Part shown: in pieces, positions 26,417 to 35,337 of the stretch | Layout: the number at the start of each line of letters is the position of its first letter | Numbering within the stretch: the first letter of the stretch is position 1 | Assembly (NCBI RefSeq): GCF_904848625.1 | Contig: NZ_CAJHCP010000003.1 | Location: forward strand, 558,001 to 622,000 | Source of the DNA: Paraburkholderia metrosideri | GTDB taxonomy: Bacteria > Pseudomonadota > Gammaproteobacteria > Burkholderiales > Burkholderiaceae | Direction: 5' to 3' | Length of the DNA: 64,000 bases | Position numbers and translations under genes: made by a program | Notes under the pieces: model-generated | Told to the model about the DNA's origin: nothing | What the model saw: only the letters and a program-made list of their open reading frames with translations | Databases searched by the model: none

Positions 26417-27070
26417 ATGACCGCTGGCATCGACGCCACGCAACCGCTGTGGTTTTACGACTTTGTCTCGCCTTTTACTTACCTGTTGCTCGAGCAACAC
26501 GACAAATGGCCCGGCTTCGATTTCGCGTTCACACCGGTGGTGCTGAACGACCTGTATGAGCATTGGGGTCAACGACCCGCGTACAGCGTGCCCGCGAAGC
26601 GCATCTTCATGTACCGCCACGCGCTGTTCCGCGCGGAGCAACTGGGCATTCCGTACAAGATGCCGCCGTCGCATCCGTTCGATTCGACCAAGCCGATGCT
26701 GCTCGCCACCGCCGCCGCGAACGGCGACATCCAGTTCGTGCGCGAGATTTTCCGCTTTATCTGGCGCGAGGGCCGTGATCCGTCCAGCGACACCGCGTTC
26801 GCCGAACTGTGCGATCGGGTTGGTGTGCCGGACGGTCCCGAACTGATCAAAAGCGAAGCGGTGCTGGCGCAACTGAAGCGCAACACGGCAGATGCGATCG
26901 GCCTGGGCGTCTACGGCGTGCCGACCTTTCGCCTGAACGACCAGCTGTTCTGGGGTGAGGACGCGCTGCCCATGGTGCTGTACTGCGCACGTACGCCGAA
27001 CTGGCTTGAATCGAAGGAAGTGAAGCGGGTCAGTTCGCTGCCAGCGGGGTTGCTGGGCACGGCGGCCTGA
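26417..27070 (+). CDS. 2-hydroxychromene-2-carboxylate isomerase-like protein (DsbA/GST-kappa fold)
   Basis: A 217-residue thioredoxin-fold protein of the HCCA-isomerase family. These enzymes use glutathione to isomerise 2-hydroxychromene-2-carboxylate in naphthalene-type degradation, but most chromosomal members have unknown substrates. The catalytic Ser is S18 in FYDFVSPFTYL. The cis-Pro loop is at GVYGVPTFRLND (residues ~165-176) and the C-terminal FWGEDALPMV follows. The start at 26417 has GGGAGAC upstream. No other aromatic-ring genes are linked, so the role is open. Confidence 0.88.
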   Translation: MTAGIDATQPLWFYDFVSPFTYLLLEQHDKWPGFDFAFTPVVLNDLYEHWGQRPAYSVPAKRIFMYRHALFRAEQLGIPYKMPPSHPFDSTKPMLLATAAANGDIQFVREIFRFIWREGRDPSSDTAFAELCDRVGVPDGPELIKSEAVLAQLKRNTADAIGLGVYGVPTFRLNDQLFWGEDALPMVLYCARTPNWLESKEVKRVSSLPAGLLGTAA

Positions 27071-27269
27071 GTCACGCGTGAGGTCAGGCGTCAGGCGCGG
27101 CGCCAGCGGCCGGCTTGCGATCCGGCAAGCTGAAAGGCAGTCGCGCCCGCCTGACCGCAGCCAAAAAAAGACCCGCTGATGCCGGTCATACCGTAGCCGC
27201 TATGCCGCTACACCGCAAACGGGCCTAAGGTTATAAACTTTTGCGCCCCGTACGCGGGCTGTCCCGCGG

Positions 27270-28307
27270 ATGGCTTCGTCCGACACTTCATCGGCCCCGA
27301 TCCGCCTGCACCGCCTCGCCCCGACCATGGATGACACCGCCGCCTCACTCGACATCTGGCTCGTGCGCGTATTGCGCACGCTGCTGGTCGAGCGCAGCGT
27401 CACGCAGACCGCGCTGCGTCTGAATCAGACCCAGCCCGCGATCAGCACCGCGCTGCGCAAACTGCGCGAGACCCTGAACGATCCGATCCTCGTGCGCGGC
27501 AAGTCGGGCATGGTGCCGACCGAATACGGCGAGTCGCTGCTCGCGTCCGCGCAACGCGTGCTGCGCGAAGTCGATTTCGTCGCGACGCCGCACGGCGATT
27601 TCGATCCTGGCCGCTCGCGCCGCACGTTCCGCGTAGCCGCACCGGATTATCTGAACGACTTCTTCATGCCGACTGTCATCGCGCATTTCCGCGAGGCGGC
27701 GCCGCATGCGCGGCTCGAAATCGAATCGCTCGGACCGTTGCTCGATCATTCTTCCGCGCTCGACGCTGGCGAGCTCGATCTCGTGATCGGCAACTGGCCG
27801 AAGCCCGATCCGCGTTTCGAACGCAGCGATCTGTTTGCCGATACGGTCGTCTGCCTGATGCGTGCCGATCATCCGTTGACCCGCATGCCGATGACGCGTG
27901 AAGCGTATCTCGCCGCGCCGCATCTCGCGCCGACGCCGTATAGCGGTGCGCGCGGCGGCGCGATCGACACGGGTTTTGCACGCGCGCGCGCCGAGCGGCG
28001 CATCGTCGCCACGTTGCCTTACTTTGGACTCGTGCCGCAAACGCTATTGCAATCGGATCTGATCTTCACGACCACGCGCCGCTTCGCGGCTCACTACGCG
28101 AACATGCTGCCGCTCGCGATCGTCGAGGTGCCGATCGCGTTTCCGCGGATCAAGTGTTATCAGATGTGGCACCCGCACCCGGATCGGCCGAGCGATATCG
28201 GCTGGCTGCGCGCGCTGATGTCCCAAGTGTCGGAGGAACTGGTCGCGCACAAGGTACGGCGCGCGAAACGGCCTGTACGCAGGAACGCGGCGGTTCTCGA
28301 GGGTTGA
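27270..28307 (+). CDS. LysR-family transcriptional regulator
   Basis: A LysR-type regulator of up to 345 residues. The winged HTH lies at residues ~22-80 (VTQTALRLNQTQPAISTALRKLRETLNDPILVRG). The effector-binding domain follows from ~110 (RRTFRVAAPDYLNDFFMPTVIAHFREAAPHARLEIE). The real start could be the ATG at 27270 or the one at 27327, which begins near the usual family start; neither has a strong ribosome-binding site. The C-terminal PHPDRPSDIGWLRAL resembles the NodD/SyrM-like branch. It converges on the xdhC gene 57 bases away, so control of the xdh operon is possible but not shown. Confidence 0.88.
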   Translation: MASSDTSSAPIRLHRLAPTMDDTAASLDIWLVRVLRTLLVERSVTQTALRLNQTQPAISTALRKLRETLNDPILVRGKSGMVPTEYGESLLASAQRVLREVDFVATPHGDFDPGRSRRTFRVAAPDYLNDFFMPTVIAHFREAAPHARLEIESLGPLLDHSSALDAGELDLVIGNWPKPDPRFERSDLFADTVVCLMRADHPLTRMPMTREAYLAAPHLAPTPYSGARGGAIDTGFARARAERRIVATLPYFGLVPQTLLQSDLIFTTTRRFAAHYANMLPLAIVEVPIAFPRIKCYQMWHPHPDRPSDIGWLRALMSQVSEELVAHKVRRAKRPVRRNAAVLEG

Positions 28308-28363
28308 GGGGTTGCTGTTCACGGCCTGTCCCGTGACAACCGGCGCCGCCCTCACACGCCGAC

Positions 28364-28939
28364 TCAAACAGTCGCGCAAAGCCTTTGCATTGTGGCCTGC
28401 GCGGCGATCTGACGACTGCGGATCTGCAGCAACTCCGCGCACACTGCGACCGCAATCGCGGATGGCGCTTTGTCGACGATACCGCCCACGCCGATCGGAC
28501 ACGTCATCTCGACGAGCCGGTCGAGATCGACACCACGCTCCAGCAATCGACGCTCGAATTTCACGCGCTTGGTCTTCGATCCGATCATGCCGAAGTACGT
28601 GAAATCGCGCCGTCGCATGATGCGCGCAGCCAGCGAAAAGTCGAGCGCATGGTTGTGCGTCATCACGAGAAAATACGCGCCGGGGGGCGCCGTATCGACA
28701 ATCGCGTCGGGCGTGTCGGTGGCTTCGATCTGGACGTTCGGCGGGGTTTCATCGGGGAACAGTTCGTCACGTTCGTCGACCCACTGGACCACGCAGGGCA
28801 AGCTGCCAAGCAGCGTCACGAGTGCATGCCCGACGTGGCCCGCACCGAACAGCACGATATGCATCGGCGCCGGACGCGGCAGCTGAACGGCGCTGCGCCG
28901 GCCGATCTGAATGGACGAGAAAGCGTTCATGTCGATCAT
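28364..28939 (-). CDS. xdhC: XdhC-type molybdenum-cofactor chaperone, lacking the N-terminal domain
   Basis: A 191-residue protein that matches only the C-terminal Rossmann half of XdhC. The nucleotide-binding loop is LFGAGHVGHALVTLL (residues ~30-44), followed by WVDERDELFP and VMTHNHALDF. Near the end comes FTYFGMIGSKTKRVKFERRL and PIGVGGIVDKAPSAIAVAVCAELL. Full XdhC proteins (~300-340 residues) begin with a CoxI domain carrying a Cys-Cys-Gly motif for handling cofactor. No room for it exists here, because xdhB ends 15 bases upstream. The start could be the ATG at 28939 or 28930. XdhC inserts sulfurated Moco into XdhB, so the missing domain may be supplied elsewhere or the gene may be decaying. 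Confidence 0.85.
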   Translation of the reverse strand: MIDMNAFSSIQIGRRSAVQLPRPAPMHIVLFGAGHVGHALVTLLGSLPCVVQWVDERDELFPDETPPNVQIEATDTPDAIVDTAPPGAYFLVMTHNHALDFSLAARIMRRRDFTYFGMIGSKTKRVKFERRLLERGVDLDRLVEMTCPIGVGGIVDKAPSAIAVAVCAELLQIRSRQIAAQATMQRLCATV

Positions 28940-28954
28940 CCCTATCAGTTGCCG

Positions 28955-31333
28955 TTACACACGCTCAGCGTGACGCGACGCGGCCGTGGCCGCCCGCACC
29001 GCGCCCACCGCCTTGAGAATTTCCTCGCTGGTGGCCGGTGCGTTCAGCGGCGGGTTGACCTTGTGGTTGCCCACCGCCGACACCGCATCGCGCACCGCAA
29101 AGAACACCGAGAACGGCAGCAGCAACGGCGGCTCACCGGTCGCCTTCGAACGGTGGATGCTGTCCTCGGCATTGCGGTTCTTGAAGAGCCTGACGCGGAA
29201 GTCGGGCGGCGTATCGTTGACAGTCGGAATCTTGTAGGTGGACGGCGCGTGCGTCATCAGCTTGCCGCCCGCGTTCCACCACAACTCTTCGGTCGTGAGC
29301 CAGCCCATGCCCTGAATGAACGCGCCTTCGACCTGACCCACGTCGAGCGCCGGATTCAGCGATGCGCCCACGTCATGCAACGCGTCCGCGCGCAGCACGC
29401 GCATTTCGCCGGTCAGCGTGTCGATCACCACTTCCGAGACGGCCGCGCCGTACGAGTAGTAATAGAACGGCCGGCCACGCAGCTTCGACTGATCCCAATA
29501 GAGCTTGGGCGTCGCATAGAAACCGTCGGACCAAAGCTGCACGCGCGCGAGATAGGCCTTGGCGATCACCTCTTCGAACGGCACGATCATCTCGCCGATG
29601 ACCACGCGATCATGCAGGAAGCGCACTTCTGCGGCGCTCACGTTGCCTGCGCCGAAACGCTCGGCGGCAAACGCGGACAGACGTTCGCGCAACTGACGCG
29701 CGGCATCCTGAGCGGCCTTGCCGTTCAGATCGGAGCCCGTCGATGCCGCCGTCGCCGAGGTATTGGCAATCTTGCTGGTGTCGGTAGCCGTCACGCGAAT
29801 GCGATTGAAGCCAACGCCCAGTTCATGGGCGACGACCTGCGCGACCTTGGTGTTCAAACCCTGGCCCATTTCCGTGCCGCCGTGATTCACGAGCACCGAG
29901 CCATCGGTATAGATATGAACGAGCGCACCCGCCTGGTTGAAATGCGTCACGTTGAATGCGATGCCGAATTTGACCGGCGTCAGCGCGAGACCTTTCTTCA
30001 GCACTTCGTTGTTCGCATTGAACTCGTTGATCTCGGCACGACGCGCGCGATACTCGCTGGTCGCTTCGAGTTCGTCGATCAACTCGTGAATCACGTTGTC
30101 TTCAACTATCTGACCGTACGGTGTCTCGTTACGCTCAGTCTTGCCATACAGATTGCGACGGCGCACGTCGAGCGCATCTTCGCCCACCGAGCGCGCGACG
30201 TTGTCCATGATGTATTCGATCGCAAACGCGCCTTGCGGTCCGCCGAAGCCACGGAATGCGGTGTTCGACTGCGTGTTGGTCTTGCCGCAGAAGCCGTCGA
30301 TCGTCACGTCAGACAGCCAGTACGCGTTATCGAAATGACACAACGCACGCGTCATCACGGGTCCGGACAGATCGGCGGAAAAACCGCAGCGCGAAGTCAT
30401 GTCGACCGTCACGCCGTCGATCACGCCCTGATCGTCGTAACCCACTTCGTACGTGTAGTGAAAATCGTGGCGCTTGCCGGTGACCATCATGTCGTCATCG
30501 CGATCCGGGCGCAGCTTCACCGGGCACAGCAGCTTCCATGCAGCCAGTGCCGCGCAGCACGCGAACAGACCCGATTGCGATTCCTTGCCACCAAAACCGC
30601 CCCCCATCCGCCGGCATTCGATCAGCACGTTATGCGACGCGACGCCCAACGCATGCGCGACCATGTGCTGCATTTCGGTGGGATGCTGGGTCGAACAATA
30701 GACGTGCATGCCGTCATCGTCTTTCGGTACCGCGTATGAGATCTGCCCTTCCAGATAGAACTGCTCCTGCCCGCCGAGCAGCATCTCACCCGCCTCGCGA
30801 CGCGCAGCGCGCGCGATCTTCGTGTCGGCTTCACCGCGCGCCAGTTTCATCGGCGGCAACACGTGCTGGTTTGCCGCGCGGGCCTGCTGCGCGGTCAGGA
30901 TCGCGGGCAATTCTTCGTAGACGACTTCCGCGCGGCGTGCGGCAAGACGCGCCGTTTCGTGCGATGTCGCGACCACGATGAAGATCGGTTGTCCGACGTA
31001 CTGGACGACACCGTCGGCGAGAATCGGATCGTCGCCGTGAATGATCGGGCCGACGTCGTTGGTGCCGGGAATGTCCTCGGCGGTGAAGATCGCGACCACA
31101 CCGGGCGTCGCGCGCACCTTGTCGAGCGACATCGACACGATCTTCGCGTGCGGTTTCGTCGACAGACCGAGCGCGGCATGCAGCGTGCCGGCGAGCGTCG
31201 GGATGTCGTCGGTGTAAGTAGCGCGGCCGCTCACGTGCAGATGCGCGGACTCGTGCGGACGCGAGATGTGGACCTGCGTGAAGTCGTCGAGCTCCTTCAG
31301 GTCTTTGAGGAACGGTTCGGCTTGCTGATTCAT
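28955..31333 (-). CDS. xdhB: Xanthine dehydrogenase, molybdopterin-binding large subunit
   Basis: A 792-residue catalytic subunit that oxidises hypoxanthine and xanthine to urate. Family motifs seen are the N-terminal GRATYTDDIP, the glycine-rich Moco contacts MGGGFGGKESQ and TAFRGFGGPQG, and STGSDLNG. The catalytic Glu near the C-terminus lies in SKATGEPPLLLPFSV. The ATG at 31333 follows GGAGAACAACAT; the frame is open a further 22 codons but without support. It is 38 bases downstream of xdhA and 15 bases upstream of xdhC: one operon in the order xdhA, xdhB, xdhC. No guanine deaminase gene follows, unlike many Burkholderia xdh loci. Confidence 0.96.
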   Translation of the reverse strand: MNQQAEPFLKDLKELDDFTQVHISRPHESAHLHVSGRATYTDDIPTLAGTLHAALGLSTKPHAKIVSMSLDKVRATPGVVAIFTAEDIPGTNDVGPIIHGDDPILADGVVQYVGQPIFIVVATSHETARLAARRAEVVYEELPAILTAQQARAANQHVLPPMKLARGEADTKIARAARREAGEMLLGGQEQFYLEGQISYAVPKDDDGMHVYCSTQHPTEMQHMVAHALGVASHNVLIECRRMGGGFGGKESQSGLFACCAALAAWKLLCPVKLRPDRDDDMMVTGKRHDFHYTYEVGYDDQGVIDGVTVDMTSRCGFSADLSGPVMTRALCHFDNAYWLSDVTIDGFCGKTNTQSNTAFRGFGGPQGAFAIEYIMDNVARSVGEDALDVRRRNLYGKTERNETPYGQIVEDNVIHELIDELEATSEYRARRAEINEFNANNEVLKKGLALTPVKFGIAFNVTHFNQAGALVHIYTDGSVLVNHGGTEMGQGLNTKVAQVVAHELGVGFNRIRVTATDTSKIANTSATAASTGSDLNGKAAQDAARQLRERLSAFAAERFGAGNVSAAEVRFLHDRVVIGEMIVPFEEVIAKAYLARVQLWSDGFYATPKLYWDQSKLRGRPFYYYSYGAAVSEVVIDTLTGEMRVLRADALHDVGASLNPALDVGQVEGAFIQGMGWLTTEELWWNAGGKLMTHAPSTYKIPTVNDTPPDFRVRLFKNRNAEDSIHRSKATGEPPLLLPFSVFFAVRDAVSAVGNHKVNPPLNAPATSEEILKAVGAVRAATAASRHAERV

Positions 31334-31371
31334 TATGTTGTTCTCCGTAGGCTTCGAATGCGCGATGCGAC

Positions 31372-32901
31372 TCAGACGCTCGCGCCAGCAGGCGCGCATG
31401 CCGCGGCAACCGCGCGCACGTCGAGCGCGCTTTTCGGCAGCGGATTGTTCGGGCGCGTTTCAAGCCAGAAGCGGTACAACGTGTTCTTCGCGGCCTCCAG
31501 ACGATAGTTGCTGGTCGCGCGCATGTCGGACAGCGGCGCGTAGTCGTTGCCGAGCGCGATCATCGCGGCCTGCGCGGTGGCTTCGTGCCAGTCGGCGTCA
31601 CGCAGCACGGCTTCGGCGTGCGTCGCGCGTTTGGAGGTCGCAGCCATCCCGCCGAACGCAATGCGCGGCTCGCGGATCACGTTGCCGTCGGCGATAAACG
31701 AAAACGCGGCGCACACGGCCGAGATATCCGAATCGAAGCGCTTCGACAGCTTGTAGGTACGGAATTGCAGGTTCTGGCGCGCGCCGGTGCGCGTCGGCAC
31801 CTTGAGGCCGACAACGAACTCGTGCTCGGCCATGTCCTTCTTCTGATACGCGACGTACAGATCTTCGAGCGGCATCTCACGCTCGATTTCGCCGCCGCGC
31901 ACGATCACGCGTGCACCTAATGCGATCAGGCCGGGCATCGAATCGCCGATCGGCGAACCGTTGGCGATATTGCCGCCGAGCGTGCCGGCATTGCGAATCG
32001 GCAGCGATGCAAAGCGTTGCCACATTTCGTTCAGTTCCGGGTATTGCTTCGCGATCTCCGCGTAGGCTTTTTCGACGCTGACGCCCGCGCCGATCTCGAT
32101 CCAGTCGCCACTGGTTTCGAGCTTCTGCAATTCCGCGATCTGCCCGACATAGACGATGTTGCCCAACTCGCGCATCAGCTTCGTGACCCACAAGCCGATG
32201 TCCGTGCTGCCCGCGAGAATACGCGCGCCAGGCTCGGCTTGCTTGAGCTTTGCGAGCGCGTCGACGGTGCGCGGTGCGGCGAACTGCTGGCCCGCGTGCT
32301 GGTAGTGGAAAGTGTCCTTGCGTTCGAGCGTGGCGAGCTTATCGGCCAGCGCGGCAACATTGACCGGCACCTTCGGAGCCGGCGCTTCGAACATACGTAC
32401 GGCCGCATCGACAATCGGCCGATAACCGGTGCAGCGGCACAGATTGCCGGTCAACGCATTGCTGATCGCTTCACGCGACGGCACGGTCTTGTTCGCGCAG
32501 CTTTGCTCGTGGCCGTGCTTTTCGTACAGCGACCACATCGACATGATGAAACCCGGCGTGCAGAAACCGCACTGCGAGCCATGGCATTCGACCATCGCTT
32601 CCTGCACCGGATGCAGCGAGCCGTCCGGCTGGCGCAGATCCTCGACGGTGAAGAGCGCTTTACCGTCGAGCGTCGGCACGAACTGAATGCACGCGTTGAC
32701 CGACTTGAAGTCGACCCCGCCCGCCGCATTGCGCTCGCCGACAACGACGGTGCAGGCGCCGCAATCGCCTTCGGCGCATCCTTCCTTGGTGCCGGTGCAA
32801 TGCGCATCCTCGCGCAGATACTGGAGGACGGTGCGGGTGACGGGCGCGTCCTTGATCTCGCGGATCGCGTTGCGGTGGTAGAAGCGAATCGGCTCAGTCA
32901 T
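31372..32901 (-). CDS. xdhA: Xanthine dehydrogenase, FeS/FAD small subunit
   Basis: A 509-residue subunit that takes electrons from the Moco subunit to NAD+. The first [2Fe-2S] cluster ligands are Cys42, Cys47 and Cys50 in GCAEGDCGACTVV with a later Cys (~71). The second cluster sits in HGSQCGFCTPG and LCRCTGYRPI (residues ~110-160). The FAD-binding domain begins near residue 210 (GARILAGSTDIGLWVTK) and includes IRNAGTLGGNIANGSPIGD. A CO-dehydrogenase flavoprotein C-terminal domain ends the protein. The ATG at 32901 is preceded by GAGAGTAACGAGAC. It is the first gene of the xdh operon. Confidence 0.96.
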   Translation of the reverse strand: MTEPIRFYHRNAIREIKDAPVTRTVLQYLREDAHCTGTKEGCAEGDCGACTVVVGERNAAGGVDFKSVNACIQFVPTLDGKALFTVEDLRQPDGSLHPVQEAMVECHGSQCGFCTPGFIMSMWSLYEKHGHEQSCANKTVPSREAISNALTGNLCRCTGYRPIVDAAVRMFEAPAPKVPVNVAALADKLATLERKDTFHYQHAGQQFAAPRTVDALAKLKQAEPGARILAGSTDIGLWVTKLMRELGNIVYVGQIAELQKLETSGDWIEIGAGVSVEKAYAEIAKQYPELNEMWQRFASLPIRNAGTLGGNIANGSPIGDSMPGLIALGARVIVRGGEIEREMPLEDLYVAYQKKDMAEHEFVVGLKVPTRTGARQNLQFRTYKLSKRFDSDISAVCAAFSFIADGNVIREPRIAFGGMAATSKRATHAEAVLRDADWHEATAQAAMIALGNDYAPLSDMRATSNYRLEAAKNTLYRFWLETRPNNPLPKSALDVRAVAAACAPAGASV

Positions 32902-33317
32902 GTCTCGTTACTCTCGTGTGTTCTGCGTCCGTGCGGATATCCGGATGAGCGGACGTGCTGCGGTGACGATTCGAAAATTATCACCGTCAATAAAACCAAC
33001 CCATAGCTCGGATCGCATGCGGGACATATCCGCAAAAAGATATCGAGATGGATTGGAGAGCCACTCAGCTTATGTCGATGGGAGATTTTTGCCGTGTTTT
33101 TCTATTTTCTGCTGATTAACGGCCAGATTGAATAAGGACTTTTCGCGACATCGCGCGAGATCGGCGCTCAATGCACGCGGTTGCAGTGCAAAAAGCCCAT
33201 CACTATAAGAGTCCAAAAATCCTGATTGGTGGGATTAAAAATTAAGCAAATACTGCAAGAGAATCGGTTCCATGGGAAAATCATGGCTTCCCGCCGTTTT
33301 CAAGTCTCGTTTTCCCC
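32902..33317. promoter_or_regulatory. Divergent promoter region of xdhA and an MFS gene
   Basis: These 416 bases separate two divergent start codons. GC content falls noticeably between 32990 and 33290. The best-looking block, 33205-33260, contains a near-palindrome CCTGATTGGTGGGAT and A/T-rich steps suited to an operator. The exact promoter elements could not be fixed by eye. Confidence 0.4.
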
Positions 33318-34529
33318 ATGTCCACCGACTCCGCGACACCTCGCAGCGAATTTGCGACGACCCTGCAGATCATTCCGGTCGTTTTTTTCACGTTTCTTTG
33401 TTATCTGACCATCGGCATTCCGCTCGCGGTGCTGCCCGGCTACGTCCACGGCGATCTCGGTTTTAGCGTCGTGCTGGCGGGCGCGGCGATCAGCGTCCAG
33501 TATCTGGCGACGCTTGCTTCACGGCCGCTGGCCGGCCGTTCGGCGGATACGCTGGGGCCGAAGCGAACCGTGTCGATCGGCTTGATGGGATGTGGGGCGA
33601 GCGGGGTTCTGCTGTTGCTGGCCGTGCTGTGTGGACGCTGGCCGGTGCTGAGCCTGACGCTGCTGGTCTGCAGCCGGCTGGTGCTGGGTTTCGGCGAAAG
33701 CCTGTGCGGCACGGGCGCAATTCTGTGGGGGATTGGCCGGGTCGGCACTCACAATAACGCCCGCGTGATCTCGTGGAACGGCATCGCCACTTACGGCGCG
33801 CTGGCCATCGGCGCGCCGCTCGGCGTCGCGATTGCACACTCGATCGGCTTTGCCGCGCTGGGCATTCTGGTGATCCTGCTGGCCGCGCTCGGTTTCTATC
33901 TGGCACGGCCGATTGCGCCGGTGCCGATCGTCCACGGTGAGCGGATGTCGTATCGCAGCGTGTTCACCCGCGTGTTGCCGCATGGCATCGGCCTCGCGCT
34001 CGGTTCTGCCGGCTTCGGCTCGATCGCTACCTTCATCACGCTGTTTTACGCGGCCCGACATTGGCCGAATGCGGCTTTGTCGCTGACGGTATTCGGCACG
34101 CTGTTCATCGGCGCGCGGCTGTTGTTCGCCAACACGATCAAGACTTACGGCGGCTTTCGCGTCGCGATTGCTTCGTTCTCGCTCGAATGCGCCGGTTTGC
34201 TGATGCTGTGGCTCGCGCCCGAGCCGCATATCGCACTGGCTGGCGCGGCGCTGACCGGCTTCGGCTTTGCGCTGGTGTTCCCCGCTCTCGGCGTCGAAGC
34301 GGTCGGGCTCGTGCCGCCCGCCAGCCGGGGCGCGGCGTTGTCCGCGTATTCCGTGTTTCTCGATCTGTCGCTGGGGATTACCGGGCCGCTCGCCGGCTAT
34401 ATCGCCGGCGAGTTTGGCTATGGCTCGGTGTTCCTGTTCGCCGCCATTGCTGCGGCGGCGGCGGTTGGTTTGTCTACCGTGCTTTATCTGCGTCACACCA
34501 AGGTGACGAATATGCCCGCCGCGCTGTAA
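33318..34529 (+). CDS. MFS transporter (YfcJ/YhhS-like)
   Basis: A 403-residue twelve-helix major-facilitator carrier. The loop 2-3 signature appears as [16 protein letters not shown] (residues ~66-82), helix 4 as [18 protein letters not shown] and the symmetric loop 8-9 as [12 protein letters not shown]. The pattern matches the YfcJ/YhhS family, whose members are putative drug or arabinose-type exporters. The substrate here is unknown. It lies divergent to xdhA. Nothing downstream is in the same direction, so it is a single unit. Confidence 0.9.
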   Translation: MSTDSATPRSEFATTLQIIPVVFFTFLCYLTIGIPLAVLPGYVHGDLGFSVVLAGAAISVQYLATLASRPLAGRSADTLGPKRTVSIGLMGCGASGVLLLLAVLCGRWPVLSLTLLVCSRLVLGFGESLCGTGAILWGIGRVGTHNNARVISWNGIATYGALAIGAPLGVAIAHSIGFAALGILVILLAALGFYLARPIAPVPIVHGERMSYRSVFTRVLPHGIGLALGSAGFGSIATFITLFYAARHWPNAALSLTVFGTLFIGARLLFANTIKTYGGFRVAIASFSLECAGLLMLWLAPEPHIALAGAALTGFGFALVFPALGVEAVGLVPPASRGAALSAYSVFLDLSLGITGPLAGYIAGEFGYGSVFLFAAIAAAAAVGLSTVLYLRHTKVTNMPAAL

Positions 34530-34626
34530 GCGCCGTGGGCGCCCTGGCGGCCGGGGCAGCAGTGGCATTAATTGCGCGCGAACCTTGGCCGGCTCGCGCG
34601 CGGAAGGTGGTCAATCGACACCACCT

Positions 34627-35328
34627 TCAATCGGCCTCTGTCGCCATCTCCGGTTTGATCGGCTGAGGCTGCTGCGATTGCGCCTTCACCGCGATCTGCC
34701 CGTGGTTGATTCTTGCCGACACGCGATACACGCCGATCAGCATGAACAGCTCCGTTGCGGCAACCGAGCATGCGGTGCCAACGCCACCCCACAAATAGAT
34801 CGAAATCGGCGCCTGAACCAGGTGAAACAGCGCGCCGTAAATATAGATCCGCTTGAGCAAAGACTGATTACCCGACGCGATGATCGTGAGCATCACCTGG
34901 GTGGTCGTCATGCCGACGATCGCCGGGACGAAAACGAGAATCCGCAGAATCCGGAACGTTTCGCCAAATGCCTCGCCGAGAAAGCGCCCGACGAACCATT
35001 CACCCAGCACGGTGAAGCCCACCAGGATCAATATCGCCGACGCGGCAAACGCCAGCATGAAGCCGCGATTGACCTTGTGCACGTACTCGCGGTCGCCGTT
35101 CTCATAGGCCACGCAAATCTTCGGAAAGAACGCCTGAATGGCAGGCGCGGTACACGCTTTCAGCGCATTGGTGAGCCGCTCCGCCGCCACGTAATAACCG
35201 ACTGCGCCGGGTCCGCTGATCATCCGCAACATGATGACGTTCGCGTACATATACACCGACGTCAGCGCCGAGCCGAGGAAGATGTGATACGCGTCTTTCG
35301 CTTCAGCAATGACGTCGGCGAAACTCAC
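34627..35328 (-). pseudogene. C-terminal half of a polysaccharide flippase (Wzx/PST family)
   Basis: These 233 residues match only the second half of an oligosaccharide flippase: AKDAYHIFLGSALTSVYMYAN, then the family block GPGAVGYYVAAERLTNALKAC and PAIQAFFPKI, and then five or six more transmembrane helices. Full members have ~420-480 residues and twelve or more helices, so about the first 200 residues are missing. The frame starts with GTG at 35328, eight bases after the stop of the ATP-grasp gene. It may be translated by coupling, but a half flippase is unlikely to transport. I treat it as a deletion remnant of a lost surface-polysaccharide cluster. Confidence 0.65.
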
Positions 35329-35337
35329 GCGTACAGG

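Noticed and set aside
27165..27235. A-run and inverted CCCG/CGGG segments after the HCCA-isomerase-like gene
   Set aside because: The pairing is weak and the T-run would serve the minus strand, where no gene ends, so it is not called a terminator.
28385..30739. A 784-codon open frame on the plus strand
   Set aside because: Antisense to xdhC and xdhB with no domain of its own; a mirror of high third-position GC.
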